From positions 1-64,000 of the forward strand of contig JAGXGM010000028.1 of NCBI GenBank assembly GCA_024636675.1: DNA of 64,000 nucleotides, given 5' to 3'. Made by a program: the position numbers and the translations under genes. Under the pieces are notes generated by a model. It worked only from the letters and a program-made list of their open reading frames with translations. It was not told the DNA's origin and ran no database searches. This DNA is from Hydrogenophilales bacterium (GTDB lineage Bacteria; Pseudomonadota; Gammaproteobacteria; Burkholderiales; Thiobacillaceae). Below are positions 18,609-29,076 of this stretch, piece by piece. Position 1 is the stretch's first letter. Each line of letters opens with the position of its first letter.

Positions 18609-21600
18609 GCTACTTTCTCCTGTTGGTCCGGCAGCAGGCAGCGATCGAGCATGCCGAAAAAGCTGGGGACGTCGATGGGTTTGGTCAGGTATTCGCTGAA
18701 CCCTGCCGCGCGGCCGCGCTCGATGTCGCGGGGCATGGCGTTGGCGGTGATGGCAATCACCGGAATGGCCTGCAGGCGCGCGTCGGCCCTGAGCACCTCC
18801 AGCACCTGGTAGCCATCCATTCCAGGCATGTTGATGTCGAGCAGGATCAGCTCGGGATGGCGCGCCTGTGCCAGTTCGATGCCCAGTTCCGGCGTGTGGG
18901 CCGTCAGCAGGTGGATGTGCGGGCGGTGGCCTAGAATCTGTGCGACCAGCTTGATGTTGGACGGGTTGTCCTCGATGTAGAGCACGAGGTGCTGCACCGC
19001 GTCGCTGCGCTGCCCCGGCTCGGCGCCTTCACCCGCCGGGCCCGGGCGATCCGGGGCGGCGTCGGCCATGGATTCCAGCGGCAGTTCGACCCAGAAGGTA
19101 CTGCCCACGCCAGGTTCGCTCTCGACCCCCACCGCACCGCCCATCATCTCGACGATGCGCTGGGTGATGGTGAGGCCGATGCCGGTGCCTTCGATGTCGC
19201 TGTGCCCGGCGTCAAGCCGGTTGAAAGGCTGGAACAGTTCCGTCAGGCGTTCGGCCGGTATGCCCGGGCCGCTGTCGGTAACCCGGATGCGCAGCCGGTC
19301 GGCACCCTCTAGCTGTACCTCGATGCGCACGCTGCCGCCGTCTCGATTGTATTTGATGGCATTGGACAGCAGGTTGAGCAAGGCCTGCTTGAGCCGCGTG
19401 CGATCGGCCCGCACCGCCGTGCCCTTGAGTCCCTTGTGGCTGAACTGGATGTCGCGCTGGTCGGCCAGCGGACCGACCAGCGCCAGACAATCCTCGACGA
19501 TGAGACACACCTCCACCGGCTCCAGCGACAGGTCAATGTGGCCGGATTCGACTTTGGACAGATCCAGCACTTCGTTGATCAGCTCCAGCAGGTGACGGCC
19601 CGCCTTGAGAATCTCCCCCACATTGTCCTGATGCTCATCGGGCAGCGTGGCGTCGTATTCCATGAGCTGGCTAAAACCGAGGATGGCGTTCATCGGTGTG
19701 CGCAACTCGTGGCTCATGCTGGAAAGAAAGTCGGATTTGGCGTGATTGGCGCGCCCGGCCTCGTCGCAGGCGGCGACCAGCGCCTGTTCGGCCTCCACCT
19801 GTCCGGTAATGTCCTGCACGGTGCCGCTCAGGCGGATCATGCTTCCCGCCGCGTCGGTTTGGGCCTGCGCCAGTTCATGCACATGACGCACGGTGCCGTC
19901 TGGCCGTACGATGCGGTGCACCACGTCGTGGTGACCACTTTGCTCAGCCTGTTTTTCGCTATCGATCACCAATCCCCGGTCGTCCGGGTGAATCGCCGCG
20001 CGAAAGGCCTCGACGCTGGGCGCGAAGCTGCCCGGTTCATGGCCAAAGATGCGGTAGATCTCGTCCGACCAGCTCAGCTCGCCGCTGCGCACGTCGGCGC
20101 TCCAGTTGCCGATGCTCGCCAGCGTCTGTGCCTCGCGCAACTGGCGCTCGCGTTCGGCCAGCGCCAGTTCTGCGCACTTGCGATCATGAATGTCCTGCAC
20201 CACCCCCAGCATCTGCAAAGGCGTGCCGGCAGCATCGCGCACCACCGCACCGCGCTCCAGCAGCCAGCGCACGCTGCCATCGGGCCACACCACGCGATGC
20301 TCGATCTCGTAGGGTGCGTCGTGCTCGACGCAGGCATTGACGGCGTCGAGCACAGCCTGGCGGTCCTCCGGGTGGATCACGCGAAGGAAGTTGGCGTAGG
20401 AGGTTTCGAGATCCCCCTCGGGATGCCCAAATAGCGGCGCGATGCGTTCGGTCCAGAACAACTCGCCTGTCTGGATATTCCATTCCCAGGTGCCTATGTT
20501 GGCAAAGAGCTGCCCGCGGCGCAGCCTTTCCTTGTGTGACTCCGCCGCCTCCTCGGCGCGCTTGCGGGCCAGGGCATTGCTAATGACATCCGCCATGAGC
20601 TTGAGCGGCTCGATTTCCCCGGGCACCCAGTCGCGCCGACAGCGCACGGCATCAAAACCGACAAAGCCGAAGGTTTTCCCCTTTTTTTGCAGCGGAAAGG
20701 CAAACAGCGACTGGATCTGCTGGTCCTCGAACAAGGCCTTTTCCCTGGCAGCCTCGGGGGGCAAACCGGCCACATCCGGCACGACGATGATGTCTCCCCT
20801 CGATATCTGCTGCTGCCACCAGGGCGCCCTCTCCAGCGGCATGTCCTGGACCTTGTCGCGCTGGGGTTCGATGCCCTCGGCGCACCACTCGTGGGTGTTG
20901 CTCATGCGCGTGCCAGCTTCTGAAAACAGGAACAGGTAGGCACGGTCGGCCCCCAGATGTTCGCCGCTGTGTTGCAGGGTCCGGTCGATCGCCGCGTCCA
21001 TCTCTGCTGCGGACGCGGCCAGCAGGTCGGCGCCCGCCTCTGCAATCAGGCGCCGCAATTCGCCTTGCCGGCGCAACGCATCTTCGACTGCCTTCACATG
21101 AGTGATGTCAGTGCGCATCGACACGTACTGGTAGAGCTTGCCCTCGCTGTCGAGAAAGGGAACGATGGTGGACTCCACCCAGTAGCGGCTGCCGTCCTTG
21201 CGCCGGTTGCAGATTTCGCCCTGCCACACAATACCGCCGGTGATAGCGCGCCACAGGCTTTGGTAGAACGCTGGCGGGTGCTCTCCCGACTTGACGATGC
21301 GATGGTTCTGCCCCAGCAACTCGCTGCGCGAGTAACCACTGATCTGGCAAAACTTGTCGTTGACGTAGGTGATGTTGCCGGCGTGGTCGGCGATGCTGAC
21401 GATGGCGTGCTGATCCAGCGCCAGATGTTCGCGCTCGCGCTTGTAAAGGGTGGTTTCCAGGCGCTGTCGAATGGCGCTGTTTTGTCGCGCCCGCCGAGCC
21501 CGCGCGGTGACCGCCGCCACCAGATAATCCGTCAGCACGGGTTTGACCAGAAAATCGTCACCACCAAGATAAAGCGCCTGCAATTGCCGCGAGATGTCGG

Positions 21601-22600
21601 CCTCGGCGGAAAGAAACAAGATAGGCAGATGCAGCTGTTCGTCCCGCTCGCGCAGCACCGCCGCCAACTCGGGACCGCTGGCCTCGGCCATGTCCACTTC
21701 GAGCACGGCCACGTCGGGGACGAAATCGCTCAGCGCGTCCATGATCCGCAGCGGCTGCGACAGCGTGCGCACCGCCATGCCGGCCGCGCGCAGCACGGCG
21801 GCATGGGTTTCCAGCAGCATCGGATCGTCGTCCACCAGCAGCACGCGGTAGGGCTGCGGCGGCTGGCGATCGGTGAGTGTGTCCAGCAGGCCGATCAGCC
21901 GGCCGGCATCCACCGGTTTGACCAGATAGCGGCAGGCGCCGGCACGAAAGGCTGCCAGACGCGACGGCAGATCATCGCGCGCCGAGATCAGGACAACAGG
22001 CGGGCAGCGTCCCTGATTGGCCTTGAGTTTCACCAGCAACTCGGCGCTGGCGGCGTCGTCTTCGGGGAAGACCACCTCCATCACCAGCGCGGCGGGGTGT
22101 TCCGCATCGGTGGCCATGCACGCGGCGCAGAACCCGGCCGGCTCGGCGAACACCCGCACCCGGTAGCCATCGTCCCGCAAGGCCTGGCTCAGGCGACCGG
22201 CCTGTGCCGGGTCGGTCTCGAGCAAGTGGATCAGCGGCGAGTGATCGAGGCGCGGCGGCGGTTCAGGGGCGCCTTGCAGCTGAATGCGTGCCAGCTGATC
22301 CATGCGGTCAAGATCGCTGCCGATGGCCTGCCATTCCGCTTCGGTCGGTGCAGCCCCGGACTTGAGCTGGGCCGCCAGCCGGGCCTCCAGCGCGCATGCG
22401 GCGTCCGACACCGGCTGCATGCCGAAGAGGCCAGCCGAACTGGTAATGGATTGCATCATACGACGCAGCGCTTCTGCCTCGGCCGCTTGCCAGACAGTCA
22501 GGCTTTGGACCTGCGCATGAACGGCGTCTATCCGTCCGGGGAGCTGGTCGGCAAACTGACGGCGCAGTTCAGCGAGCGTGTCGGAAGTGGGTAATGTCAT
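18605..22600 (-). CDS. Large hybrid sensor kinase: Hpt-like, two pseudo-receivers, PAS, GAF, PAS, PAS, HisKA/HATPase, C-terminal receiver
   Basis: 1331 aa; HisKA MSHELRTPMNAILGFSQLM; HATPase VTDSGPGIPAERLTELFQPF; C-terminal REC LILLDINMPGMDGYQV; overlaps the HD-GYP gene by ATGA. Confidence 0.93.
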   Translation of the reverse strand: MTLPTSDTLAELRRQFADQLPGRIDAVHAQVQSLTVWQAAEAEALRRMMQSITSSAGLFGMQPVSDAACALEARLAAQLKSGAAPTEAEWQAIGSDLDRMDQLARIQLQGAPEPPPRLDHSPLIHLLETDPAQAGRLSQALRDDGYRVRVFAEPAGFCAACMATDAEHPAALVMEVVFPEDDAASAELLVKLKANQGRCPPVVLISARDDLPSRLAAFRAGACRYLVKPVDAGRLIGLLDTLTDRQPPQPYRVLLVDDDPMLLETHAAVLRAAGMAVRTLSQPLRIMDALSDFVPDVAVLEVDMAEASGPELAAVLRERDEQLHLPILFLSAEADISRQLQALYLGGDDFLVKPVLTDYLVAAVTARARRARQNSAIRQRLETTLYKREREHLALDQHAIVSIADHAGNITYVNDKFCQISGYSRSELLGQNHRIVKSGEHPPAFYQSLWRAITGGIVWQGEICNRRKDGSRYWVESTIVPFLDSEGKLYQYVSMRTDITHVKAVEDALRRQGELRRLIAEAGADLLAASAAEMDAAIDRTLQHSGEHLGADRAYLFLFSEAGTRMSNTHEWCAEGIEPQRDKVQDMPLERAPWWQQQISRGDIIVVPDVAGLPPEAAREKALFEDQQIQSLFAFPLQKKGKTFGFVGFDAVRCRRDWVPGEIEPLKLMADVISNALARKRAEEAAESHKERLRRGQLFANIGTWEWNIQTGELFWTERIAPLFGHPEGDLETSYANFLRVIHPEDRQAVLDAVNACVEHDAPYEIEHRVVWPDGSVRWLLERGAVVRDAAGTPLQMLGVVQDIHDRKCAELALAERERQLREAQTLASIGNWSADVRSGELSWSDEIYRIFGHEPGSFAPSVEAFRAAIHPDDRGLVIDSEKQAEQSGHHDVVHRIVRPDGTVRHVHELAQAQTDAAGSMIRLSGTVQDITGQVEAEQALVAACDEAGRANHAKSDFLSSMSHELRTPMNAILGFSQLMEYDATLPDEHQDNVGEILKAGRHLLELINEVLDLSKVESGHIDLSLEPVEVCLIVEDCLALVGPLADQRDIQFSHKGLKGTAVRADRTRLKQALLNLLSNAIKYNRDGGSVRIEVQLEGADRLRIRVTDSGPGIPAERLTELFQPFNRLDAGHSDIEGTGIGLTITQRIVEMMGGAVGVESEPGVGSTFWVELPLESMADAAPDRPGPAGEGAEPGQRSDAVQHLVLYIEDNPSNIKLVAQILGHRPHIHLLTAHTPELGIELAQARHPELILLDINMPGMDGYQVLEVLRADARLQAIPVIAITANAMPRDIERGRAAGFSEYLTKPIDVPSFFGMLDRCLLPDQQEKVA

Positions 22601-22735
22601 GCATGCAATTTTGTTTTATCCGTTTCTGAACGATACGATAAAACCACAATTTTTATAAGGCCTTTATGCCCTCCGGGAATCGGCACGCTGTCTGTCCTGG
22701 AAGAAACGGCAAAAACACTGCTGTCTGAAGCCCTT

Positions 22736-23803
22736 CTAAACCCGCATCGCCCGGTTGCCGTGCGTTGCAAAGAATTGCAGCACCCGCCCCGGCAGTTCAT
22801 GCAAAGGGCCGACGTCGTGGGTGGCGCCGATGGCGATGGCTTCCTTGGGCATGCCGAAAACCACGCATGAGGCTTCGTCCTGCGCCAGGTTGTAGGCGCC
22901 GGCCTTTTTCATTTCCAGCATTCCCGCTGCGCCGTCACGGCCCATACCGGTGAGGATGACGCCGACCGCGTTCTTGCCGGCGCTCAGCGCGGCCGAATTG
23001 AACAGCACGTCGACCGAGGGGCGGTGGCGGTTCACCGGCGGCCCCTGATCGAGTTTGGTCATGTAGTTGGCACCACTGCGCACCAGCAGCAGATGGGAAT
23101 GTCCCGGCGCCAGATAGGCATGGCCCGGCAGCACGCGTTCCCCGCCTTCGGCCTCCTTGACGGAAATCCGGGACAGCTTGTCGAGCCGGTTGGCGAACGA
23201 ACGGGTAAAGCCTTCCGGCATGTGCTGGGTGATCAGGATGCCGGGGCAATCGGGCGGCAACTGGATCAGGAAATCCTTGATCGCTTCGGTGCCGCCGGTG
23301 GAAGCGCCGATGATGATCACCTTTTCGCTGCTGGTGAACGGATTGCGCACGGCCGCCAGCGGGGTGCCGTCGGTGTGGCTCGGCACCTTGACGCGTGGCT
23401 TGATATTGGCCCGGGATGCAACGCGGATTTTATCCGCGATCAGGTCGGCGTACTCCAGCATGCCGCTCTGGATCGACATCTTTGGCTTGGTGACGAAATC
23501 CACCGCGCCCAGTTCCAGTGCGCGCATGGTGATTTCAGACCCCCGCTCGGTCAGCGACGACACCATCACCACCGGCATCGGACGCAGCCGCATCAGCTTC
23601 TCGAGAAACTCGAGACCGTCCATTTTCGGCATTTCCACATCCAGCGTGAGCACGTCCGGATTGGTCTGCTTGATCAGATCGCGCGCCACCAGCGGATCAG
23701 GCGCCACCCCCACCACTTCCATGTCCGCCTGGCTGTTGATGATCTCCTTCATCACGCCGCGGATCAGCGCCGAATCATCCACTATCAAAACCTTGATTTT
23801 CAT
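22736..23803 (-). CDS. cheB: Protein-glutamate methylesterase CheB
   Basis: REC plus [74 protein letters not shown]. Confidence 0.97.
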   Translation of the reverse strand: MKIKVLIVDDSALIRGVMKEIINSQADMEVVGVAPDPLVARDLIKQTNPDVLTLDVEMPKMDGLEFLEKLMRLRPMPVVMVSSLTERGSEITMRALELGAVDFVTKPKMSIQSGMLEYADLIADKIRVASRANIKPRVKVPSHTDGTPLAAVRNPFTSSEKVIIIGASTGGTEAIKDFLIQLPPDCPGILITQHMPEGFTRSFANRLDKLSRISVKEAEGGERVLPGHAYLAPGHSHLLLVRSGANYMTKLDQGPPVNRHRPSVDVLFNSAALSAGKNAVGVILTGMGRDGAAGMLEMKKAGAYNLAQDEASCVVFGMPKEAIAIGATHDVGPLHELPGRVLQFFATHGNRAMRV

Positions 23804-23827
23804 CTTGTTTGCTTTCTGCAGATCAGA

Positions 23828-24436
23828 TCAAAACAGATCGACGTCGCCACCCACATCACAGGCCTTGAGCCGGGTCGCGTAGTCCTGCTCCCGCTTCACC
23901 AGCGTGTAGTTGTTGAGCTGTTTGAGTTTTTTAACCAGCACCTTGCCGGTGGCCGGAAAGAAATACACCTTGCGCGGATGCACATCGTTCAGATCTTCCG
24001 CCACGATACGGATATTTTCTGCGTGCAGAAAATCGCGCACGAAGCGGGCATTGCGCTCGCCCACATTGATGCTGGTAAAGCCACGCAGGACATTGCCGCC
24101 GCCAAACACCTTGGCTTCCAGGTTCTCGCGTCGCGCGCCTGCCTTGAGCAACTGGTTGATCAGCGTTTCCATGGCATAGGCGCCATAGCGCATCGATGCC
24201 GAGGCCGGGCTGCCGGCATCGCCACCGCTGTCCGGCAGCATGAAATGGTTCATGCCACCGATTCCCGACACACGGTCACGGATGCACGCCGCCACACAAG
24301 AGCCCAGCACGGTGACAATGAGCATCGGCTTGCCGGTGAAATAGTATTCGCCGGGCAATATCTTGGCGGTATCACAGTCGAATGTCCGGTCGTAATACAG
24401 GTTGGTCGCGAGTTGTTCTTCTACCGCGGGATTCAT
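23828..24436 (-). CDS. cheD: Chemoreceptor glutamine deamidase CheD
   Basis: [56 protein letters not shown]. Confidence 0.96.
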   Translation of the reverse strand: MNPAVEEQLATNLYYDRTFDCDTAKILPGEYYFTGKPMLIVTVLGSCVAACIRDRVSGIGGMNHFMLPDSGGDAGSPASASMRYGAYAMETLINQLLKAGARRENLEAKVFGGGNVLRGFTSINVGERNARFVRDFLHAENIRIVAEDLNDVHPRKVYFFPATGKVLVKKLKQLNNYTLVKREQDYATRLKACDVGGDVDLF

Positions 24437-25302
24437 GCAGGCTTCCTTGCGCCCCCATGGCGAGGGTCCAGCTCGTAGACCGTCTTGCCGCGCAGCTTGA
24501 ACGCATCGGAGGCATACATGAAGTTTTCGGAATGGCCGGCAAACAGCAGACCATCTGGTTTCATCAGCGGCACAAACCGCGCAAGAATCTGGCCCTGTGT
24601 GGGCTTGTCGAAATAGATCATGACATTGCGGCAGAAAATCACGTCGAACGGTCCACTCACCGGCCAGCTGCCGGCCAGCAGATTGAGCGGTTTGAAGGTC
24701 ACCAGCTGGCGCAGTTCGGGACGCACCCGCACCTGCCCCGAACGCTCGCCCGTGCCGCGCTGGAAGAAGCGCTTGACGCGATCCGACGCCATCTTGTCGA
24801 TACGCTCGGCCGGATACACCCCCTTGGCAGCCGTTTCCAGCACGTTGGTATCGATATCCGTAGCGATGATGCTGACCGGCGGAGTGAGTGTGCCAAACGC
24901 CTCACACACCGTCATGGCGATGGAATAGGGTTCCTCGCCGGTCGAGGCGGCCGAACACCAGATCGACAGCGATGCCTTCCGGCTCTTGATATGCTCGGCC
25001 AGGATCGGAAAATGGTGCGCCTCGCGAAAAAACGAGGTCAGGTTGGTCGTCAGCGCATTGGTGAAGGCCACCCACTCTTCGCTGTCTCGCCCGCTTTCCA
25101 GGCGGTCGAGGTATTCGGCGAAGGTGCCGATCCCTTTGGCACGCAAGCGCCGCGACAGGCGGCTGTAGACCATCTCCTGCTTGCTTTCGCCCAGCGAAAT
25201 CCCGGCCTGCTTGTAGATCAAAGCACGTACCCGCGCAAAATCGCGCGGCGTGAATTCGAAAATCCGGGTGTTGTCCTGCGGTTTATTCAATGCGGGCTTC
25301 AT
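24433..25302 (-). CDS. cheR: Chemotaxis methyltransferase CheR
   Basis: [67 protein letters not shown]. Confidence 0.97.
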   Translation of the reverse strand: MKPALNKPQDNTRIFEFTPRDFARVRALIYKQAGISLGESKQEMVYSRLSRRLRAKGIGTFAEYLDRLESGRDSEEWVAFTNALTTNLTSFFREAHHFPILAEHIKSRKASLSIWCSAASTGEEPYSIAMTVCEAFGTLTPPVSIIATDIDTNVLETAAKGVYPAERIDKMASDRVKRFFQRGTGERSGQVRVRPELRQLVTFKPLNLLAGSWPVSGPFDVIFCRNVMIYFDKPTQGQILARFVPLMKPDGLLFAGHSENFMYASDAFKLRGKTVYELDPRHGGARKPA

Positions 25303-25466
25303 GTCGAAATTCTTTGTCTGCTCAGTGCTCTGTTCTCAACATGCGCGCGCGTTTAAGGCGGGCTCGATATAACCGTACTGTAGTCACCGTACTGCACAAC
25401 GCAACGCTTCGTCCCTCAGCCTGATGATCCCGAGGAGATCACCAGGGCATCATTTTCCTCTTGCCA

Positions 25467-27143
25467 TCAAGCACCAGCCAGCTGCTTGCGCGCCGTGGCC
25501 GGACGGACGCCCAATGCCTTGGCGGCAGGAGCCCGGGCCTGTTGCCGAACCTGACCCTGTCCGCCCTGTACCAACCTGAAAGAGCCCACCAGTTCCGTCA
25601 GTTTCTCTGACTGTTCCTGCAGGCTTTCGGACGCCGCCGCGGCCTGCTCCACCAGCGCGGCATTCTGCTGGGTCACGTCGTCCATCTGGGTGATCGCCTC
25701 ATTGACCTGCTCGATGCCGGTGCTCTGCTCCTGGCTGGCCGCCGCAATCTCGCTCATGATGTCGGTGACCCGCTTGACCGAGTTGACGATCTCGTTCATC
25801 GATTCGCCGGCCTGATCCACCAGCTTGCCGCCGAGATCGACCTTGCCGACCGAATCCTCGATCAGGCCCTTGATTTCCTTGGCCGCGCTGGCGCTGCGTT
25901 GCGCCAGGTTGCGCACTTCGGAAGCGACGACGGCAAAACCGCGTCCCTGTTCGCCGGCACGCGCCGCTTCCACTGCGGCGTTCAAGGCCAGAATGTTGGT
26001 CTGGAAGGCAATGCCGTCGATCACGCCGATGATATCGGCAATCTTGCGCGAGCTGTCCTTGATCGAGGCCATGGTATCGACCACCTGGCTCACCACCTGG
26101 CCGCCCTTGACTGCGACATCGGCGGTGGAGACCACTAGCTGGTTGGCCTGGCGCGCGTTATCGGCGTTCTGCTTGACCGTGCTGGTCAGCTCCTCCATCG
26201 AACTGGCGGTTTCCTCAAGGCTGGATGCCTGCTGTTCGGTGCGGGAGGACAGGTCGAGGTTGCCGGTGGCGATCTCGCTGGCCCCCAGGCCCACTATCTC
26301 GGTGCTCTGCTTGATCTGGCCGATCAGCAGTTTGATGTTGATCTGCAGCACGCGCAGCGATTGAATCAGCGTGGATGCTTCTTCGACACCATTGGCCTCG
26401 ATCTGCCCGGTCAGGTCGCCCGAGCTCATGCGTTCGATGTCGCCCCGGACGCGCTCCAGAGGCACCACGACAATGCGGTAGCACATCACGGCGAATACGC
26501 CCGCCAGCGGCACGCCCAAGGCAGCGATCGCCATCAGCCAGCCGGTGAACGTCTGGTTGGCTTCGGTGCTGGCCAGCCAGGCCAGAATGCCGATCGCCAC
26601 GAACATGACAGCCATTGAAATGGCAGCGATCGACAGGATCGACTTCAGGGACAAGGCCTTCAGCGTGTCGCCGCAACAACGCTGCAGGAAAGACAGCCTG
26701 ACAGCATTGCCTTCCCGGATTGTCAGCGTCTTGTCGCCGCCCTTGATTGCGCGATAGGCAGCTTCCGCCGCCTGCACCTGGTCGCGGCTGGGTTTGGTCC
26801 GGATCGAGGAATACCCGATCATTTGCCCGTTTTCGATGAGGGGGGCGGCATTCGCCTGTACCCAGTAGTGGTCACCGTTCTTGCAGCGGTTCTTCACCAG
26901 CCCGGTCCACGCCTTGCCTTCCTTGAGGGTGCGCCAGAAATCCGCGAAGGCCTCGACCGGCATGTCGGGGTGGCGCACGATGTTCTGCGGCTGCCCGATC
27001 AGTTCTTCCTCACTGAATCCACTGATGTTGATGAAGTCCTGGTTGATGTAGGTAATGTTGCCGTGAAGGTCCGTCTTCGACACCACCGTTTCGGTGTCCT
27101 GCAAGACGTATTCGACGTTAGTCACCGGCATATTCGATCGCAT
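25467..27143 (-). CDS. Aer-like PAS-domain methyl-accepting chemotaxis protein
   Basis: PAS ([35 protein letters not shown]), HAMP, MCP core ([39 protein letters not shown]). Start at [13 protein letters not shown], paralleling the next gene. Confidence 0.95.
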   Translation of the reverse strand: MRSNMPVTNVEYVLQDTETVVSKTDLHGNITYINQDFINISGFSEEELIGQPQNIVRHPDMPVEAFADFWRTLKEGKAWTGLVKNRCKNGDHYWVQANAAPLIENGQMIGYSSIRTKPSRDQVQAAEAAYRAIKGGDKTLTIREGNAVRLSFLQRCCGDTLKALSLKSILSIAAISMAVMFVAIGILAWLASTEANQTFTGWLMAIAALGVPLAGVFAVMCYRIVVVPLERVRGDIERMSSGDLTGQIEANGVEEASTLIQSLRVLQINIKLLIGQIKQSTEIVGLGASEIATGNLDLSSRTEQQASSLEETASSMEELTSTVKQNADNARQANQLVVSTADVAVKGGQVVSQVVDTMASIKDSSRKIADIIGVIDGIAFQTNILALNAAVEAARAGEQGRGFAVVASEVRNLAQRSASAAKEIKGLIEDSVGKVDLGGKLVDQAGESMNEIVNSVKRVTDIMSEIAAASQEQSTGIEQVNEAITQMDDVTQQNAALVEQAAAASESLQEQSEKLTELVGSFRLVQGGQGQVRQQARAPAAKALGVRPATARKQLAGA

Positions 27144-27231
27144 TGATTCCCATCCTTCCCTGAAATGATTTAGCTGTCGTAAGCCGGCGATTGTCCCTTT
27201 TATCAACCAGGATAAAGCCTGCCTATAAGCT

Positions 27232-27258
27232 CTATCGGCAGGATAGCGGGGACCTTAA
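27232..27258 (-). promoter_or_regulatory. Sigma28 (FliA)-like promoter for the downstream PAS-MCP
   Basis: Minus strand: TTAAGGTC - 11 bp - GCCGATAG, close to TAAAGTTT-N11-GCCGATAA; in the gap between two MCP genes. Confidence 0.5.
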
Positions 27259-27271
27259 GCAAATTTACTGA

Positions 27272-28972
27272 TCAACGTGCGCCTCCCGACTTGCCGAGCC
27301 GCTTCGGCCGCGAGGTGCTGCCGAACGATGCTCTGTGCGTCTTCGCATGGGACGGCAGGGCGTTGGCCGGCTTGCGGTGGGCCGGACTCGCGGTTCCTCC
27401 CGCCTGGGTCAGCGTGAAGGAATCCACCAGTTCCATCAGCTTGACCGCCTGCGCCTGCATGCTCTCGGAGGCAGCTGCGGCCTGTTCCACCAGCGCGGCG
27501 TTCTGCTGGGTCACGTCGTCCATCTGGGTGATCGCCTCATTGACCTGCTCGATGCCGGCGCTCTGCTCCTGGCTCGCCGCCGCAATCTCGCTCATGATGC
27601 CGGTGACCCGTTTGACCGAACTGACGATCTCGTCCATGGTCTTGCCCGCTTCGTCGACCAGCTTGCCGCCGAGATCGACCTTGCCGACCGAATCCTCGAT
27701 CAGGCCCTTGATCTCCTTGGCTGCGCTGGCGCTGCGTTGCGCCAGGTTGCGCACTTCGGAGGCGACCACGGCAAAACCGCGTCCCTGCTCGCCGGCGCGC
27801 GCGGCTTCCACCGCGGCATTCAAGGCCAGGATATTGGTCTGGAACGCAATGCCGTCGATGACGCCGATGATGTCGGCGATCTTGCGCGAACTGTCCTTGA
27901 TCGAGGCCATGGTATCGACCACTTGGCTGACCACCTGGCCGCCCTTGACCGCGACGTCGGCGGTGGACACCACCAATTGCTTGGCCTGGTGTGCGTTATC
28001 GGCGTTCTGCTTGACCGTGCTGGTCAACTCTTCCATCGAGCTGGCGGTCTCTTCCAGGCTCGAGGCCTGCTGCTCGGTGCGAGCGGACAGGTCGAGGTTG
28101 CCGACAGCAATTTCACCGGCGCTCTCGTTCACCTGGGTGGTGGCTTCACTGATCTGGCTGATCAGCCATTTGGTGTTGAGTTGCAGGATGCGGAGCGACT
28201 GGGCGAGGTGTGCCATTTCATCGTCGCCGCCGATATCGATCTGCCCGGTCAAGTCGCCTTCGCTCAAGCGCGCGATATCCTGATGGATGCGATCCAGAGG
28301 ATTGATGATGCTGCGGAAAACCATGACGCCGAAGAACCCCCCAAGCAAGATACCCACAACGCTCAGGCCCATTGACCAGTTGGCAAACAGTTGGGCGTCT
28401 GCTGTGGCGAGCCAGGACAGCACACCATTCAGCAGGAACAGAACACTGATCGAAGCCGATGCCAGCAGCAGTTTCACCTTGATGGACAGCCTGGTCAGCA
28501 CACTGATGAAATCGAACCGGGAACGCCTGACTACGTTGCCCTCGCGAATCTCGATGTCGGTGGCGCCGGCCTTGATCGCGCGGTAGGCGACGTCCGCAGC
28601 CTGGATTTTCTCGCGGCTGGGCTTGACCCTAACTGAAGCGTAGCCGACGATCTGCTTGTTCTTCGTGATGGGCGAAGCATTGGCCTCGACCCAGTAGTGA
28701 TCGCCGTTCTTGCAGCGATTCTTCACCAGCCCGGTCCATGGCTTGCCGCTTTTGAGGGTGCGCCAGAAATCCGCGAAGGCCTCTTCCGGCATGTCGGGAT
28801 GGCGCACGATGTTTTGCGGCTGCCCGATCAGTTCTTCCTCGCTGAATCCGCTGATGTTGATGAAGTCCTGGTTGACAAAGGTGATGTTGCCGTGGGCATC
28901 GGTTTTCGAGGTCGGGCTTTCGTCTTCCTGCAGGACATATTCGAGGTGGGTGACGGGAGTATTGGAACGCAT
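27272..28972 (-). CDS. Aer-like PAS-domain methyl-accepting chemotaxis protein (paralog of the adjacent MCP)
   Basis: [39 protein letters not shown] plus conserved MCP signalling core. Confidence 0.95.
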   Translation of the reverse strand: MRSNTPVTHLEYVLQEDESPTSKTDAHGNITFVNQDFINISGFSEEELIGQPQNIVRHPDMPEEAFADFWRTLKSGKPWTGLVKNRCKNGDHYWVEANASPITKNKQIVGYASVRVKPSREKIQAADVAYRAIKAGATDIEIREGNVVRRSRFDFISVLTRLSIKVKLLLASASISVLFLLNGVLSWLATADAQLFANWSMGLSVVGILLGGFFGVMVFRSIINPLDRIHQDIARLSEGDLTGQIDIGGDDEMAHLAQSLRILQLNTKWLISQISEATTQVNESAGEIAVGNLDLSARTEQQASSLEETASSMEELTSTVKQNADNAHQAKQLVVSTADVAVKGGQVVSQVVDTMASIKDSSRKIADIIGVIDGIAFQTNILALNAAVEAARAGEQGRGFAVVASEVRNLAQRSASAAKEIKGLIEDSVGKVDLGGKLVDEAGKTMDEIVSSVKRVTGIMSEIAAASQEQSAGIEQVNEAITQMDDVTQQNAALVEQAAAASESMQAQAVKLMELVDSFTLTQAGGTASPAHRKPANALPSHAKTHRASFGSTSRPKRLGKSGGAR

Positions 28973-29001
28973 TTTCGTTATCGCTAAAGGAATAAGGGGG
29001 A

Positions 29002-29043
29002 GTTAAAAACTGGGCCGGGCGTCGTGGTTGACGACGCCCGGTC
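29002..29043 (-). terminator. Rho-independent terminator after the MCP at 29077-30789
   Basis: Stem ccgggcgtcg/cgacgcccgg with 7-nt loop; on the minus strand it is followed by cccagtttttaac. Confidence 0.75.
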
Positions 29044-29076
29044 CGGCTGGGGTGATTCACACAAGGGACTCCCGGC

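Noticed and set aside
20957-22594. 545-aa plus-strand ORF opposite the hybrid kinase
   Set aside because: Shadow of the 1331-aa kinase; composition (QHRRQ, GGRGQ) not protein-like.
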